64,000 bases of DNA from Streptomyces candidus. GTDB lineage: Bacteria > Actinomycetota > Actinomycetes > Streptomycetales > Streptomycetaceae. The position numbers were made by a program, and so were the translations under genes. The stretch lies in the NCBI RefSeq assembly GCF_014207445.1, contig NZ_JACHEM010000017.1, forward strand, positions 1-64,000. The letters run 5' to 3'. Under the pieces are notes generated by a model that saw only the letters and a list, made by a program, of their open reading frames with translations, was not told where the DNA came from and ran no database searches. The number at the start of each line of letters is the position of its first letter. Within the stretch, counting starts at the first letter, position 1. This document shows, piece by piece, positions 52,714-59,997 of the stretch.

Positions 52714-53309
52714 GTGAGCCCGACAAGCCCCGCGAGCCCGAACCCGCCGTTCCGCCGCTGGACACCATCGACGACAGCCAGCGCGTCCCGCCGCCCCGGC
52801 GGCCTGCCCCGCCCCGGCCCCAGCCGATCAACGCCGCCGCCGACATCCCGCCCGGCGCCATCGCCGCCTTCGGCGTCGTCGGCCTGGTCGCCCTGGTCCT
52901 CGTCCTCAAGTGGGGCATCCCCAAGGGCATCGACTGGTACCACCACCAGGACTGGGCGTGGTTCACACAGTGGACCGCCACCGTCGCCGACCCCGTCCAC
53001 GCCTACCTGAGCGCGCACACGGTCGGCCTGCCGCTCACGGCCACCAGCGCTTTCGTCATCTGGCAGGGCGTCGGCATCGCCTCCCTGGCCCTGTCCTGGT
53101 TCACCGGCGCCGTCGGCGCCCGGCTGACCTGGACCGCGCACGGGGCCTCCTCAGTGTTCATGGTCTGGGACGCCTCCCCCGCCGCCGGCCGCCCCGTCGC
53201 CGCCGCACTCGCGGTCCTGGCCTGGACGATCGGCAGCCTCTTCGCCCTGCGCGGCCTGTCCCTGCGCCCCCGCATCAACATCCACAACCACAACCACCCG
53301 GCCCGCTGA
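52710..53309 (+). CDS. Membrane protein, paralogue of the protein at 50570
   Basis: 199 residues from GTG with AAGGAG, overlapping the previous stop. Pro-rich N-terminus, then helices (IAAFGVVGLVALVLVLKWG, TSAFVIWQGVGIASLALSWF, AALAVLAWTIGSLFALRGL) ending LRPRINIHNHNH. Similar in order of segments to the 50570 protein, which suggests duplication of a two-gene unit (small helix protein plus this one). Confidence 0.75.
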   Translation: MSEPDKPREPEPAVPPLDTIDDSQRVPPPRRPAPPRPQPINAAADIPPGAIAAFGVVGLVALVLVLKWGIPKGIDWYHHQDWAWFTQWTATVADPVHAYLSAHTVGLPLTATSAFVIWQGVGIASLALSWFTGAVGARLTWTAHGASSVFMVWDASPAAGRPVAAALAVLAWTIGSLFALRGLSLRPRINIHNHNHPAR

Positions 53310-53321
53310 GAGGACGTCGAC

Positions 53322-54011
53322 ATGTTCCGGATCATCAGCACGGCCCGGCTCAACGAGCTGGACAACCTCGCCTCCGCGTTCCCCATGGTCCGGAGCAAAA
53401 GCGACCGCCTGGAGAAGGACCTGGAGACGGAGCAGCGCCTCACCAAGGAGCTCACCGCGAAAGCCGAACAGGCCACTGCCCGCTTCCGCCAGGAGCTCAC
53501 CGACCTCGTTCAGCAGGCCGACGCCCGCGTCGCCGAAGCCAGGGCCTCGGTACAGCGAGCCCAGCACCAGGCCAACGCCCTGATCGACGGGGCCACGAAG
53601 CGGGCCAACGACATCGAGCGCCGGGCCGATCAGAAGGTCCGGGAGCTGAACGCACAGATCGAACAGCTCAAGGCCAAGCTGCCCCACCCGACGCCCATCC
53701 CGGAAGGGGTCGTCGCCCGGTACCAGAACCTGGTCGGCGCCCTCATCGACCTGACCCTGTTCACCATCGAGGACACCAACGCGGAGCCCGGCTACGGCTA
53801 CTCCGCCAAGCGCGTCGACCTGAAGCTGGTCAGCCTCTGCGCCGGTTGCGGCTACCGGCAGGAGGAGACCCGCAAGGAGGTCTACGACACCGCCGAGACC
53901 CGCACCAACTTCCTGGAGAACACCTACGAGGGCGAGAAGCTCAAGCGCTGGGCGCAGGAGCACGCAGAGACGTGCCGGGCCGTCGCCCTCCCCCTCCAGC
54001 GCGCCGCCTGA
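53322..54011 (+). CDS. Coiled-coil protein with a C-terminal Cys motif
   Basis: 229 residues from ATG. Long coiled coil over residues 25-125 (DRLEKDLETEQRLTKELTAK, AEARASVQRAQHQANALIDG), then a globular part with LVSLCAGCGYRQEETRK and a later HAETC that could bind zinc. It lies 12 bp after the membrane gene and is followed by copy 3 of the structured element. Function unknown. Confidence 0.75.
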   Translation: MFRIISTARLNELDNLASAFPMVRSKSDRLEKDLETEQRLTKELTAKAEQATARFRQELTDLVQQADARVAEARASVQRAQHQANALIDGATKRANDIERRADQKVRELNAQIEQLKAKLPHPTPIPEGVVARYQNLVGALIDLTLFTIEDTNAEPGYGYSAKRVDLKLVSLCAGCGYRQEETRKEVYDTAETRTNFLENTYEGEKLKRWAQEHAETCRAVALPLQRAA

Positions 54012-54016
54012 CCTGG

Positions 54017-54087
54017 TCTGACGGTTGCCTGATCCACCCGCCCCGCACGCTGTGGACCGGGTGGTGACGGGGAGCCGGACAGCCCGG
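54017..54087 (+). ncRNA. Repeated structured element, copy 3
   Basis: Conserved blocks as in copies 1 and 2. Inner stem CCACCCG (54034-54040) with CGGGTGG (54058-54064). The outer stem is GGTTG with CAGCC, keeping pairing through a G-U wobble. Begins 5 bp after the coiled-coil gene stop and ends 17 bp before the PycTM-like start. Confidence 0.65.
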
Positions 54088-54104
54088 CCCGGATGGGAGT
54101 CGAC

Positions 54105-54572
54105 GTGACCACCGCCCCCCTCACCCTCACCGGCGACCGGAATCTGGACGCCGCCTGCACCACCGTCACCGGCGAGATCGCCCGGACCGACAACAAGGCC
54201 AGCCTGCTGCTCGCCTTCGACGGCGCAGTCCTCGCGGGCCTGGCCAGCGTCGCCGACAAGGACCTGCCCGTGTTCACGAAGGTCGTCGGCAGCCTGGCCG
54301 TCCTCACCCTCGCCACCGCGGCGGTCCTGCTCCTCCTGGTCGTCCGGCCGAACCTGGGCGGCGGCCGTATCGTCCGCGAGGGCCTGCCGTGCTGGGCACG
54401 CCTCGAGGAGAACGAACTCCAGGAGGCGATGGGCCAGGACACGCGCCTCGCCCGCGTGAAGTCTCTGTCGCTCCTCGCGGTCCGCAAGTTCCGGCGCCTG
54501 GCCCTCGCGGTCGACGTCATCCTCGCCGCGCTTGCCCTGCTGACCGTCGCCGCGATCGGAGTGCTGGTGTGA
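54105..54572 (+). CDS. PycTM-like membrane protein (Pycsar-effector family, DUF5706-like)
   Basis: 155 residues from GTG 54105 (GGGAG upstream); ATG 54093 is possible. Layout fits the PycTM family: EIARTDNKASLLLAFDGAVL opening the first helix, a second helix ending LLLVVRPNLGGG, a soluble segment, and a last helix after KFRRLALAVDV. Pycsar effectors respond to cyclic pyrimidine nucleotides and disrupt the membrane in phage defence. No pyrimidine cyclase is in the window; many Streptomyces mobile elements carry PycTM-like proteins whose ligand is not known. A GGDEF gene lies 3.7 kb downstream. Confidence 0.72.
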   Translation: MTTAPLTLTGDRNLDAACTTVTGEIARTDNKASLLLAFDGAVLAGLASVADKDLPVFTKVVGSLAVLTLATAAVLLLLVVRPNLGGGRIVREGLPCWARLEENELQEAMGQDTRLARVKSLSLLAVRKFRRLALAVDVILAALALLTVAAIGVLV

Positions 54573-54700
54573 GCACCGCCGCCAGCTTCGTCATCAGCTA
54601 CGCCAGCCTCGCCGGCGCTCTCGCCATCCCGTTCGTGATCGCCGCCGCCCGCCGCACCGCCGCCCGCATCCACGCCCAGGCCGACCAGAAGGAGCAGTAA
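54569..54700 (+). CDS. 43-residue single-helix protein
   Basis: GTG overlapping the PycTM-like stop (GTGTGA). One helix (SFVISYASLAGALAIPFVIA) then AARRTAARIHAQADQKEQ. Translationally coupled to the PycTM-like gene and so a likely partner at the membrane. Its 3' end contains the ribosome site of the next gene. Confidence 0.6.
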   Translation: MSTAASFVISYASLAGALAIPFVIAAARRTAARIHAQADQKEQ

Positions 54701-54702
54701 CC

Positions 54703-55278
54703 ATGGCACCCAACCTCACCCTCTTCCGCCCCCGCACCGCCCCCGAGTCGGAGTACGCACCCGAGCCGTGGCCGGAGATCGGCGAGACCTGGAAGCCCGA
54801 AGGAGTGATCGTCTCCACGCGCTTCCTCGGAGTGGCCGGTGCCGTCGTCCTCGTCTACACCGCTGACGCCGGGGTCAACGGCACCTACTACGCGGTGGCC
54901 TGCCTGGGATGCTCGTTCCGCACCCGCACCAAGGACGACACCAACTACATCTCCACCGAGCAGGCGGGCGGGGAAATCGCCAACGCCCACGCCGCCCAGT
55001 GCCGGGCGCTGCCCCGGGACCTGCCGACCCGCCCCGACGACGACACCGCCCGCGAGATCGTGCGTCGGCGGCTGCATTCGGAGCGCCGCTCGGACTACGA
55101 CGTCACGGTCTACCTCACCAGCTTCCACCTGGACCGCCTGGTCCTCCAGCGCTCGACCGAGTGGATCGAGGAGGAGCTGCAGCGCCTCGCGGACGACCAG
55201 CCGGAGTTCCTGACCGCCAGGCTGCGCAGTTACGGCTCCAGCACCGAGTTCACGATCCTGCGCTTCCCCAAGAGCTGA
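54703..55278 (+). CDS. Hypothetical protein
   Basis: 191 residues from ATG two bases after the previous stop, with AAGGAG inside the previous coding end. Beta-rich N-terminal half with CLGCSFRTRT and a later HAAQC, possible zinc ligands. C-terminal half is helical (EIVRRRLHSERRSDYDVTVY, STEWIEEELQRLADDQ). Same transcript as the PycTM-like gene. Family unknown. Confidence 0.7.
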   Translation: MAPNLTLFRPRTAPESEYAPEPWPEIGETWKPEGVIVSTRFLGVAGAVVLVYTADAGVNGTYYAVACLGCSFRTRTKDDTNYISTEQAGGEIANAHAAQCRALPRDLPTRPDDDTAREIVRRRLHSERRSDYDVTVYLTSFHLDRLVLQRSTEWIEEELQRLADDQPEFLTARLRSYGSSTEFTILRFPKS

Positions 55279-55387
55279 CCGGACGCTCTCCGTACCGGCC
55301 CCGCCCGTCGCACATCGGCGGCCGGGGCCGGGCGGTGTCCGCCCGGTCAGCCGAGACCAGGCGACAGGCCCTCCCCCGGAGGTCACC

Positions 55388-55783
55388 GTGTCCCTCGCCC
55401 GCCGCTCCCTCATGGAAGTCGCCGCCGCCCGCTTCGGATGGCGCCACGCCTACGGCGACACCGCCCAGGTCGACGCGCTGCTCACCGAGCAGACCGAGGC
55501 CGCGTACACCGACGGCGCCCACCACGCCGCGCTCGCGACCGCCAAGAACGACGACGCGCTGGCCGTGCAGCCCGGCGCCCTGGACGTTCGCCGCCGCGTC
55601 CTGGACGACGTCCTCTACCTCGAAGGGCTCCTGGCCGGCGCCCGCAACCGGAACCTGCCCGCCGCGCTCATCGAGCGCCTGGAGGACGCCGTCGACCACG
55701 GCCACGAGCTGACGGTGCTGCTCGCCGACACCGTGCGCACCACCGCTGCCGTCCACGCGGCCACCGCCGGGAGCCACGGATGA
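55388..55783 (+). CDS. Helical hypothetical protein
   Basis: 131 residues from GTG with GGAGG. Helical (VDALLTEQTEAAYTDGAHHA, VRRRVLDDVLYLEGLLAGAR). Stop overlaps the DUF6919-like start (ATGA). Preceded by a GC-rich inverted repeat near 55300-55335. Function unknown. Confidence 0.65.
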   Translation: MSLARRSLMEVAAARFGWRHAYGDTAQVDALLTEQTEAAYTDGAHHAALATAKNDDALAVQPGALDVRRRVLDDVLYLEGLLAGARNRNLPAALIERLEDAVDHGHELTVLLADTVRTTAAVHAATAGSHG

Positions 55784-56379
55784 AACTCCGTTTCCCGTGG
55801 ATGAGCAGCGCCGACCGCAGGAAGTGGGCCGCTGCCTGCACCCTGCTCGACCTCAGTCACCTGACCGCCGCCTGGCTCGAGGGCACCATCCAGAGCCAGC
55901 CCGGCTACCAGCCGCGTTACGGACCCGATGACGAGACCCTGCCGTACGTGCCGGTCCTCGCCTCCGTCAACCGGGCCGGGTTCCTCACCGGTTTCTCCCA
56001 GCCCGGACTCACCAGCGCGGACGGCACCTGGTTACAGGCCGCCGCGGTGGAGGGAGTCGTCGCCGACTCCGCACTGCTGGAGCAGCTGACCGAGTCGGCC
56101 CGCCGGGCCGGACTGCAGGTCATCCTCAGCAACCTCCGGGACGGCGGCGAAGACTACGGGCCCGGCGTCGTCGTCACCTTCCGGGACGGCGACCCCTTCA
56201 CCCGCGTCGGCCGCGCCCTCTCGCTCCAGGACCTGGACGTGCTGTGGCACGGCGTCCCCGTCGCCCGCGACATCGTCGCCCGCGCCAGGCAAGTCACGGT
56301 CATCGAACCGGACTTCGGACCGAGCACCCGCCTGTGGGACGTCCTCGCTGAAGCCGCCGCACATCCGGTCGGCCGCTGA
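55780..56379 (+). CDS. DUF6919-like protein
   Basis: 199 residues from an overlapping ATG. Core SADRRKWAAACTLLDLSHLT, AAWLEGTIQSQPGYQPRYGP, VLASVNRAGFLTGFSQPG is the pattern I associate with DUF6919. Soluble. Function unknown; frequent on Streptomyces mobile elements. Coupled to the 131-residue gene. Confidence 0.78.
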   Translation: MKLRFPWMSSADRRKWAAACTLLDLSHLTAAWLEGTIQSQPGYQPRYGPDDETLPYVPVLASVNRAGFLTGFSQPGLTSADGTWLQAAAVEGVVADSALLEQLTESARRAGLQVILSNLRDGGEDYGPGVVVTFRDGDPFTRVGRALSLQDLDVLWHGVPVARDIVARARQVTVIEPDFGPSTRLWDVLAEAAAHPVGR

Positions 56380-56383
56380 ACGC

Positions 56384-56420
56384 CCGGGGCGGCCGCAGGC
56401 ATCGAACCCGGCCGCCCCGG
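56384..56420. terminator. 12-bp perfect hairpin
   Basis: Arms CCGGGGCGGCCG at 56384-56395 and complement at 56409-56420, 5 bp after the DUF6919-like stop. Confidence 0.65.
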
Positions 56421-56475
56421 AGCAACACCCCCTCCCCTCCCAGAGCGCACTGACAGAAGAAGGAGCTCCCCCATC

Positions 56476-57165
56476 ATGACCGCAACCCTGCGCCAGACGG
56501 CCAACACCGTCGCCAACTCGATGATCGAAGGCGCCAGCATGGCGTCCGCGCTGATCGGCGGCGCGGCCGGTGCCTACCTCGGCTACCAGCTCGCCCCCGC
56601 CGCATGGTCGGACGGAGCCCGCATCCTGTTCGCCGGGGCGGTCGCCGTCGTCGGGGCCGTCGCCATCGACGGGCTTGCCGAACTCGTCCTCGCCCCGATG
56701 CGCCGACTGATGCGGCGCACTCCGTTCCATGTCACCCGCGCATCGGCCCCGGCCCCGGCCGACAACCTGGACGACGCCCTCGCCCAGGTCGCCACCGCCA
56801 CCGAGGCCGACGCCGCGTACCGCGCTGCCGGTGCCGCCTTCTCCATTGACCAGGGCGACAACTTCCTGCGGGACGAGGACCGGTGGCGCGGCTACGAGGA
56901 CGGCGAGGCGTCCTTCTACCTCGCTCCCGGCGTCTGGCTCCACCACCGCAGCGAGCTGGGCACGTACGGGCGAGAGCACCACTTCACGCTGCTGACCGGC
57001 GACGGCGAGCAGCCGGTGACCATCACCGGCATGGAGCAGATCCGCCACCACCTCGCCGCCCGCGCCGCCGGCCTTCCCGCCGCCCCGGTGACCGCCGACC
57101 GGGACATCGACGGTGACAAGGACGACGTCCTGGACGACGACCTCACCGGCATCCACGCGGTCTGA
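56476..57165 (+). CDS. Membrane-associated hypothetical protein
   Basis: 229 residues from ATG with AGAAGGAG. Two hydrophobic helices near the N-terminus (SALIGGAAGAYLGYQLAPA, ILFAGAVAVVGAVAIDGLA), then a soluble beta-rich domain (SFYLAPGVWLHHRSELGTYG, HHFTLLTGDGEQPVTITG) and an acidic end. Family not recognised. Confidence 0.68.
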   Translation: MTATLRQTANTVANSMIEGASMASALIGGAAGAYLGYQLAPAAWSDGARILFAGAVAVVGAVAIDGLAELVLAPMRRLMRRTPFHVTRASAPAPADNLDDALAQVATATEADAAYRAAGAAFSIDQGDNFLRDEDRWRGYEDGEASFYLAPGVWLHHRSELGTYGREHHFTLLTGDGEQPVTITGMEQIRHHLAARAAGLPAAPVTADRDIDGDKDDVLDDDLTGIHAV

Positions 57166-57178
57166 CGGACTGCCCGTT

Positions 57179-57205
57179 CCGCCCCGGCCCACGCGGCCGG
57201 GGCGG
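57179..57205. terminator. 11-bp perfect hairpin
   Basis: Arms CCGCCCCGGCC at 57179-57189 and complement at 57195-57205, 13 bp after the previous stop. Confidence 0.65.
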
Positions 57206-57256
57206 TGCGGTGGCCAATCAGCCCACCCCGTGATCCGCGAGAGGACCGCATCGACC

Positions 57257-57826
57257 ATGCCCGCGACCAAGAACAAGCCCTCCCAGCTCAGCGTCCTGCG
57301 CTACGGCGCGTTCGTCTCCCGCACCGCCGAACAGCGCGTCACCTCCTACGCGCCGACCGTCCGTAACCTGGTCCACGACCACTTCGGACGCCGCCCGCTG
57401 GGCTCGGTCACGATCATCCTGACCAAGCCGCGCCTGCTGCTCCCTCTCGCCAACGAGGCGCAGGGCGAGGCCGCCGGCGTCCCGGAGAACACGTGGAAGT
57501 CCGTCGGCGTGCAGCAGAGCATCATCGACAAGCCCCACACCGTCCGCGTTGCCACGGTGATCGCCCCCAAAGGCGCGATGTGGATGCTGATCAGCGTTCC
57601 GAAGGTGCGGGACTCCAAGCAGCTCAAGCTGAGCCTGCTGCGCGGCTTCGTCGAGGTCGACCAGCTCATCCGCTCCGGCGCCCGCGAGAACCGCGTCACC
57701 TGGGTCCGCCACGAGATGAACGTCAACCCGCTCAGCAAGCGGCAGGCGAACAAGCTGAAGGCGCAGATCCTCGCCGACGAAGCCGAAGCCGAACGCATCA
57801 CCGCGGACCTCGCCCGGCGCCTGTGA
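57257..57826 (+). CDS. Hypothetical protein
   Basis: 189 residues from ATG. Basic start (MPATKNKPSQLSVLRYGAFV), beta-rich centre (GSVTIILTKPRLLLPLANEA, VRVATVIAPKGAMWMLISVP) and a helical charged end (NKLKAQILADEAEAERITAD). Soluble. It lies between two hairpins with the same 11-bp arms. Family unknown. Confidence 0.68.
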   Translation: MPATKNKPSQLSVLRYGAFVSRTAEQRVTSYAPTVRNLVHDHFGRRPLGSVTIILTKPRLLLPLANEAQGEAAGVPENTWKSVGVQQSIIDKPHTVRVATVIAPKGAMWMLISVPKVRDSKQLKLSLLRGFVEVDQLIRSGARENRVTWVRHEMNVNPLSKRQANKLKAQILADEAEAERITADLARRL

Positions 57827-57843
57827 CCTGACGCGCCGCCGTG

Positions 57844-57871
57844 CCGCCCCGGCCTCACCCGGCCGGGGCGG
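57844..57871. terminator. 11-bp perfect hairpin with the same arms as 57179-57205
   Basis: CCGCCCCGGCC at 57844-57854 and complement at 57861-57871, 17 bp after the stop at 57826. Confidence 0.65.
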
Positions 57872-57915
57872 TCGCGGTGTTCCGCCCCGACCAGCAACAG
57901 AAAGGAGTGGGCGTC

Positions 57916-58218
57916 ATGCGCCGCACCGAACAGTACGAAGTGGACGTCCCCATACACACCTACGACCGCGCTCTGCACGGAGTGCACGTGTTCACCGGCA
58001 GGGCGACCTCGGTGACCGAGGCCGTGCAGCGCGCTCACGAGGCCGTTGACGCTGCGTTCGCCGCGCGGCAGGCCGGACGTGAAATCCCCGGACAGCAGGA
58101 CGGCGGCTGGGGCGCGCGGGGGGTCCGCGACGGCTGGGAGCTGGACTGGGCGGCGGCGAAGGCCGGCCCCTGGTCCAACCCGTTCAGCTGGACCCGCAAG
58201 GAGCTCTACGAGCTGTAG
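57916..58218 (+). CDS. Small hypothetical protein
   Basis: 100 residues from ATG with AAAGGAG 8 bases upstream. Beta strand start (YEVDVPIHTYDRALHGVHVF), helix (TEAVQRAHEAVDAAFAARQA), then a Trp/Gly-rich end (DGGWGARGVRDGWELDWAAA). Family unknown. Confidence 0.62.
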   Translation: MRRTEQYEVDVPIHTYDRALHGVHVFTGRATSVTEAVQRAHEAVDAAFAARQAGREIPGQQDGGWGARGVRDGWELDWAAAKAGPWSNPFSWTRKELYEL

Positions 58219-58306
58219 ATACGCCCCGAGGCAGACGCACACGGCCTGGTAACCGACGCCTGCCTCGGGCCACCCATCCCGTACAAGACGAGAGGGAGAG
58301 ACCAGT

Positions 58307-58984
58307 ATGGCCTCCACCGTGCGCGTACAGGCCCCGTTCGGGCAACGTGCCTTGTTCTTCACCACCCTCGTGCCGCTGACCGGCTGGACCGTGCACGCGC
58401 TCACGCTGCACCGGAAGCTGTCTGCCGCCCGCCGCGACCCGCTGACGGGCCTGCTCGGACGCGACGGCTTCACCTCCCGGGCCCGGCAGATCACCGACCG
58501 GTACGGCAACAGCGCCCTGGTGGTCCTGGTGGACCTGGACCACTTCAAGCAGATCAATGACGGGCCCGGCGGTCACGCCGCCGGCGACCGGGTCCTTGCC
58601 GCCACCGCGACCCGGCTTACCGCCTGGGCGGGCAGCCGCGGAGCGGTCGGCCGGCTCGGAGGCGACGAATTCGCCGTCGCAGCCCGGATCGGGACCACCC
58701 GCCGTGAACTGCGGCTCGCCCAGCTCACGCGGCTGCTCGCGCAGCCCGTCCAGGTCGACGACGGCGCCCTGGTCGACGTCGCGGCATCGGTCGGCGCCGC
58801 CTCCCCCGACGTCCTCGGCACGACGGACCTGGGACTGCTGCTGCGGGCAGCCGACGCCGCGATGTACGCCGGCAAGCACACCGGCCGTGCGGTCCTCGCC
58901 GCACCGCAGCACACCGCGGTGCCCTCCATCAACGGCCGTCGCGTCGGACGGCCGGGCACCAGCACCCTGGGGCGGGCGGCATGA
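58307..58984 (+). CDS. GGDEF-domain protein, probable diguanylate cyclase
   Basis: 225 residues. A short N-terminal hydrophobic segment (LFFTTLVPLTGWTVHAL) may anchor it. The GGDEF domain is complete: RRDPLTGLLGRDGF, VVLVDLDHFKQIND, GHAAGDRVLAATATRL and the active-site RLGGDEFAVAAR. It should make cyclic di-GMP, a regulator of development and conjugation in Streptomyces. No EAL domain partner is present. Stop overlaps the ASCH gene start (ATGA). Confidence 0.87.
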   Translation: MASTVRVQAPFGQRALFFTTLVPLTGWTVHALTLHRKLSAARRDPLTGLLGRDGFTSRARQITDRYGNSALVVLVDLDHFKQINDGPGGHAAGDRVLAATATRLTAWAGSRGAVGRLGGDEFAVAARIGTTRRELRLAQLTRLLAQPVQVDDGALVDVAASVGAASPDVLGTTDLGLLLRAADAAMYAGKHTGRAVLAAPQHTAVPSINGRRVGRPGTSTLGRAA

Positions 58985-59436
58985 GCGAGGCCACCGCCGA
59001 CCCGGGCACCTGGATCCGGGGCATCACGATCCGCCAGCCCTGGGCGGCCTGCATCCTCGCCGGGAAAGACGTGGAGAACAGGCCGGCCCCCTGGTCCTGG
59101 CGCGGCTGGCTGCTGCTGCACGCCGGACGTACCACCGAACGGGCCCCGATGCGCGACCCGCTGGTCGCCACCGCGATCCGCGGCCGCGCCCTGCACACCC
59201 GGGCCGTCATCGGCGTCGCCCGCCTCACCGACTGCCACCAGGACCCCGCCCACGCCGCCCTCTGCTCCCGCTGGGCACAGCCCGACACGCACCACCTGGT
59301 CCTCGCCGACGTCTACGAACTCGCGCTCCCCATCCCGTGGCTGCACGGACAACTCGGGCCCTGGCGCCCGACCCAGGACCTCGTGGACCAGGTCCTCCTC
59401 CAGCTCCCCCACCTCGCCCCGGAGGGCACCTCATGA
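58981..59436 (+). CDS. ASCH-domain protein
   Basis: 151 residues from an ATG overlapping the GGDEF stop. The ASCH/PUA-like core is ITIRQPWAACILAGKDVENR and SWRGWLLLHAGRT, with VIGVARLTDCHQ following. ASCH proteins bind RNA or modified nucleotides. Coupled on both sides, GGDEF before and WhiB-like after. Confidence 0.82.
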   Translation: MSEATADPGTWIRGITIRQPWAACILAGKDVENRPAPWSWRGWLLLHAGRTTERAPMRDPLVATAIRGRALHTRAVIGVARLTDCHQDPAHAALCSRWAQPDTHHLVLADVYELALPIPWLHGQLGPWRPTQDLVDQVLLQLPHLAPEGTS

Positions 59437-59993
59437 ATGGCAACCGCACCGGCGTCCCCAACCCGCCGGTCATCATTGCGGCCGACAACCGGGTTCCCTT
59501 CCCCCACACCGACCAGAAGCTGCGCTGCCGCACGGAACCCGTCCTGTTCGCCATCGAGGACATCCACGACTCGGACGCCGACCGGCGCACCCGGGAGAAG
59601 GCGATCGCCGAGGCCCGGCGCGACTGCTCCGGCTGCCCGATCGTCGTCGGCTGCCTCAAGTGGGCGCTCGCCAACCCCGACCTCACCCCACACGGCATCT
59701 GGGCGCCGACCATGCCACGCGAACGCACAGAGCTGCGCGAGAAGCTCGTGGCCCGCCTCGGAGAGGACTGGGTCGGCGTCGTCGCCGCACAGGAGCGCCG
59801 CCGCAAGGATCAGGAGCGGGCCGCCCGGTTCGCCCCGCCGACCGTGCGCGATCCCGCGCTGGCCCGCCTCGAGCGGGAAGCCATCCCCACCCGGCCCACC
59901 CCGTACAACCGCTGGAAGCAGCCCATCACCCCGGCGCAGGCGGCGTCCCACCGCCACGTGCTGGAGCTGGTCGCCAGCGGCAAGGCGGCGTAA
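59433..59993 (+). CDS. WhiB-like protein with C-terminal extension
   Basis: 186 residues from an overlapping ATG. Cys ligands at 32, 65, 68 and 74 (LRCRTEP, DCSGCPIVVGC), then PHGIWAPTMPRER in place of the usual GVWGG turn. The 85-residue extension (KDQERAARFAPPTVRDPALA) is basic and helical. It is longer than ordinary WhiB proteins and less like the one at 40193. Last of the three coupled genes GGDEF, ASCH, WhiB. Confidence 0.8.
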   Translation: MNGNRTGVPNPPVIIAADNRVPFPHTDQKLRCRTEPVLFAIEDIHDSDADRRTREKAIAEARRDCSGCPIVVGCLKWALANPDLTPHGIWAPTMPRERTELREKLVARLGEDWVGVVAAQERRRKDQERAARFAPPTVRDPALARLEREAIPTRPTPYNRWKQPITPAQAASHRHVLELVASGKAA

Positions 59994-59997
59994 AGCC

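Noticed and set aside
54105-54572. Complete Pycsar defence system
   Set aside because: Only an effector-type membrane protein is present; there is no adenylate/uridylate-type cyclase gene in the window.
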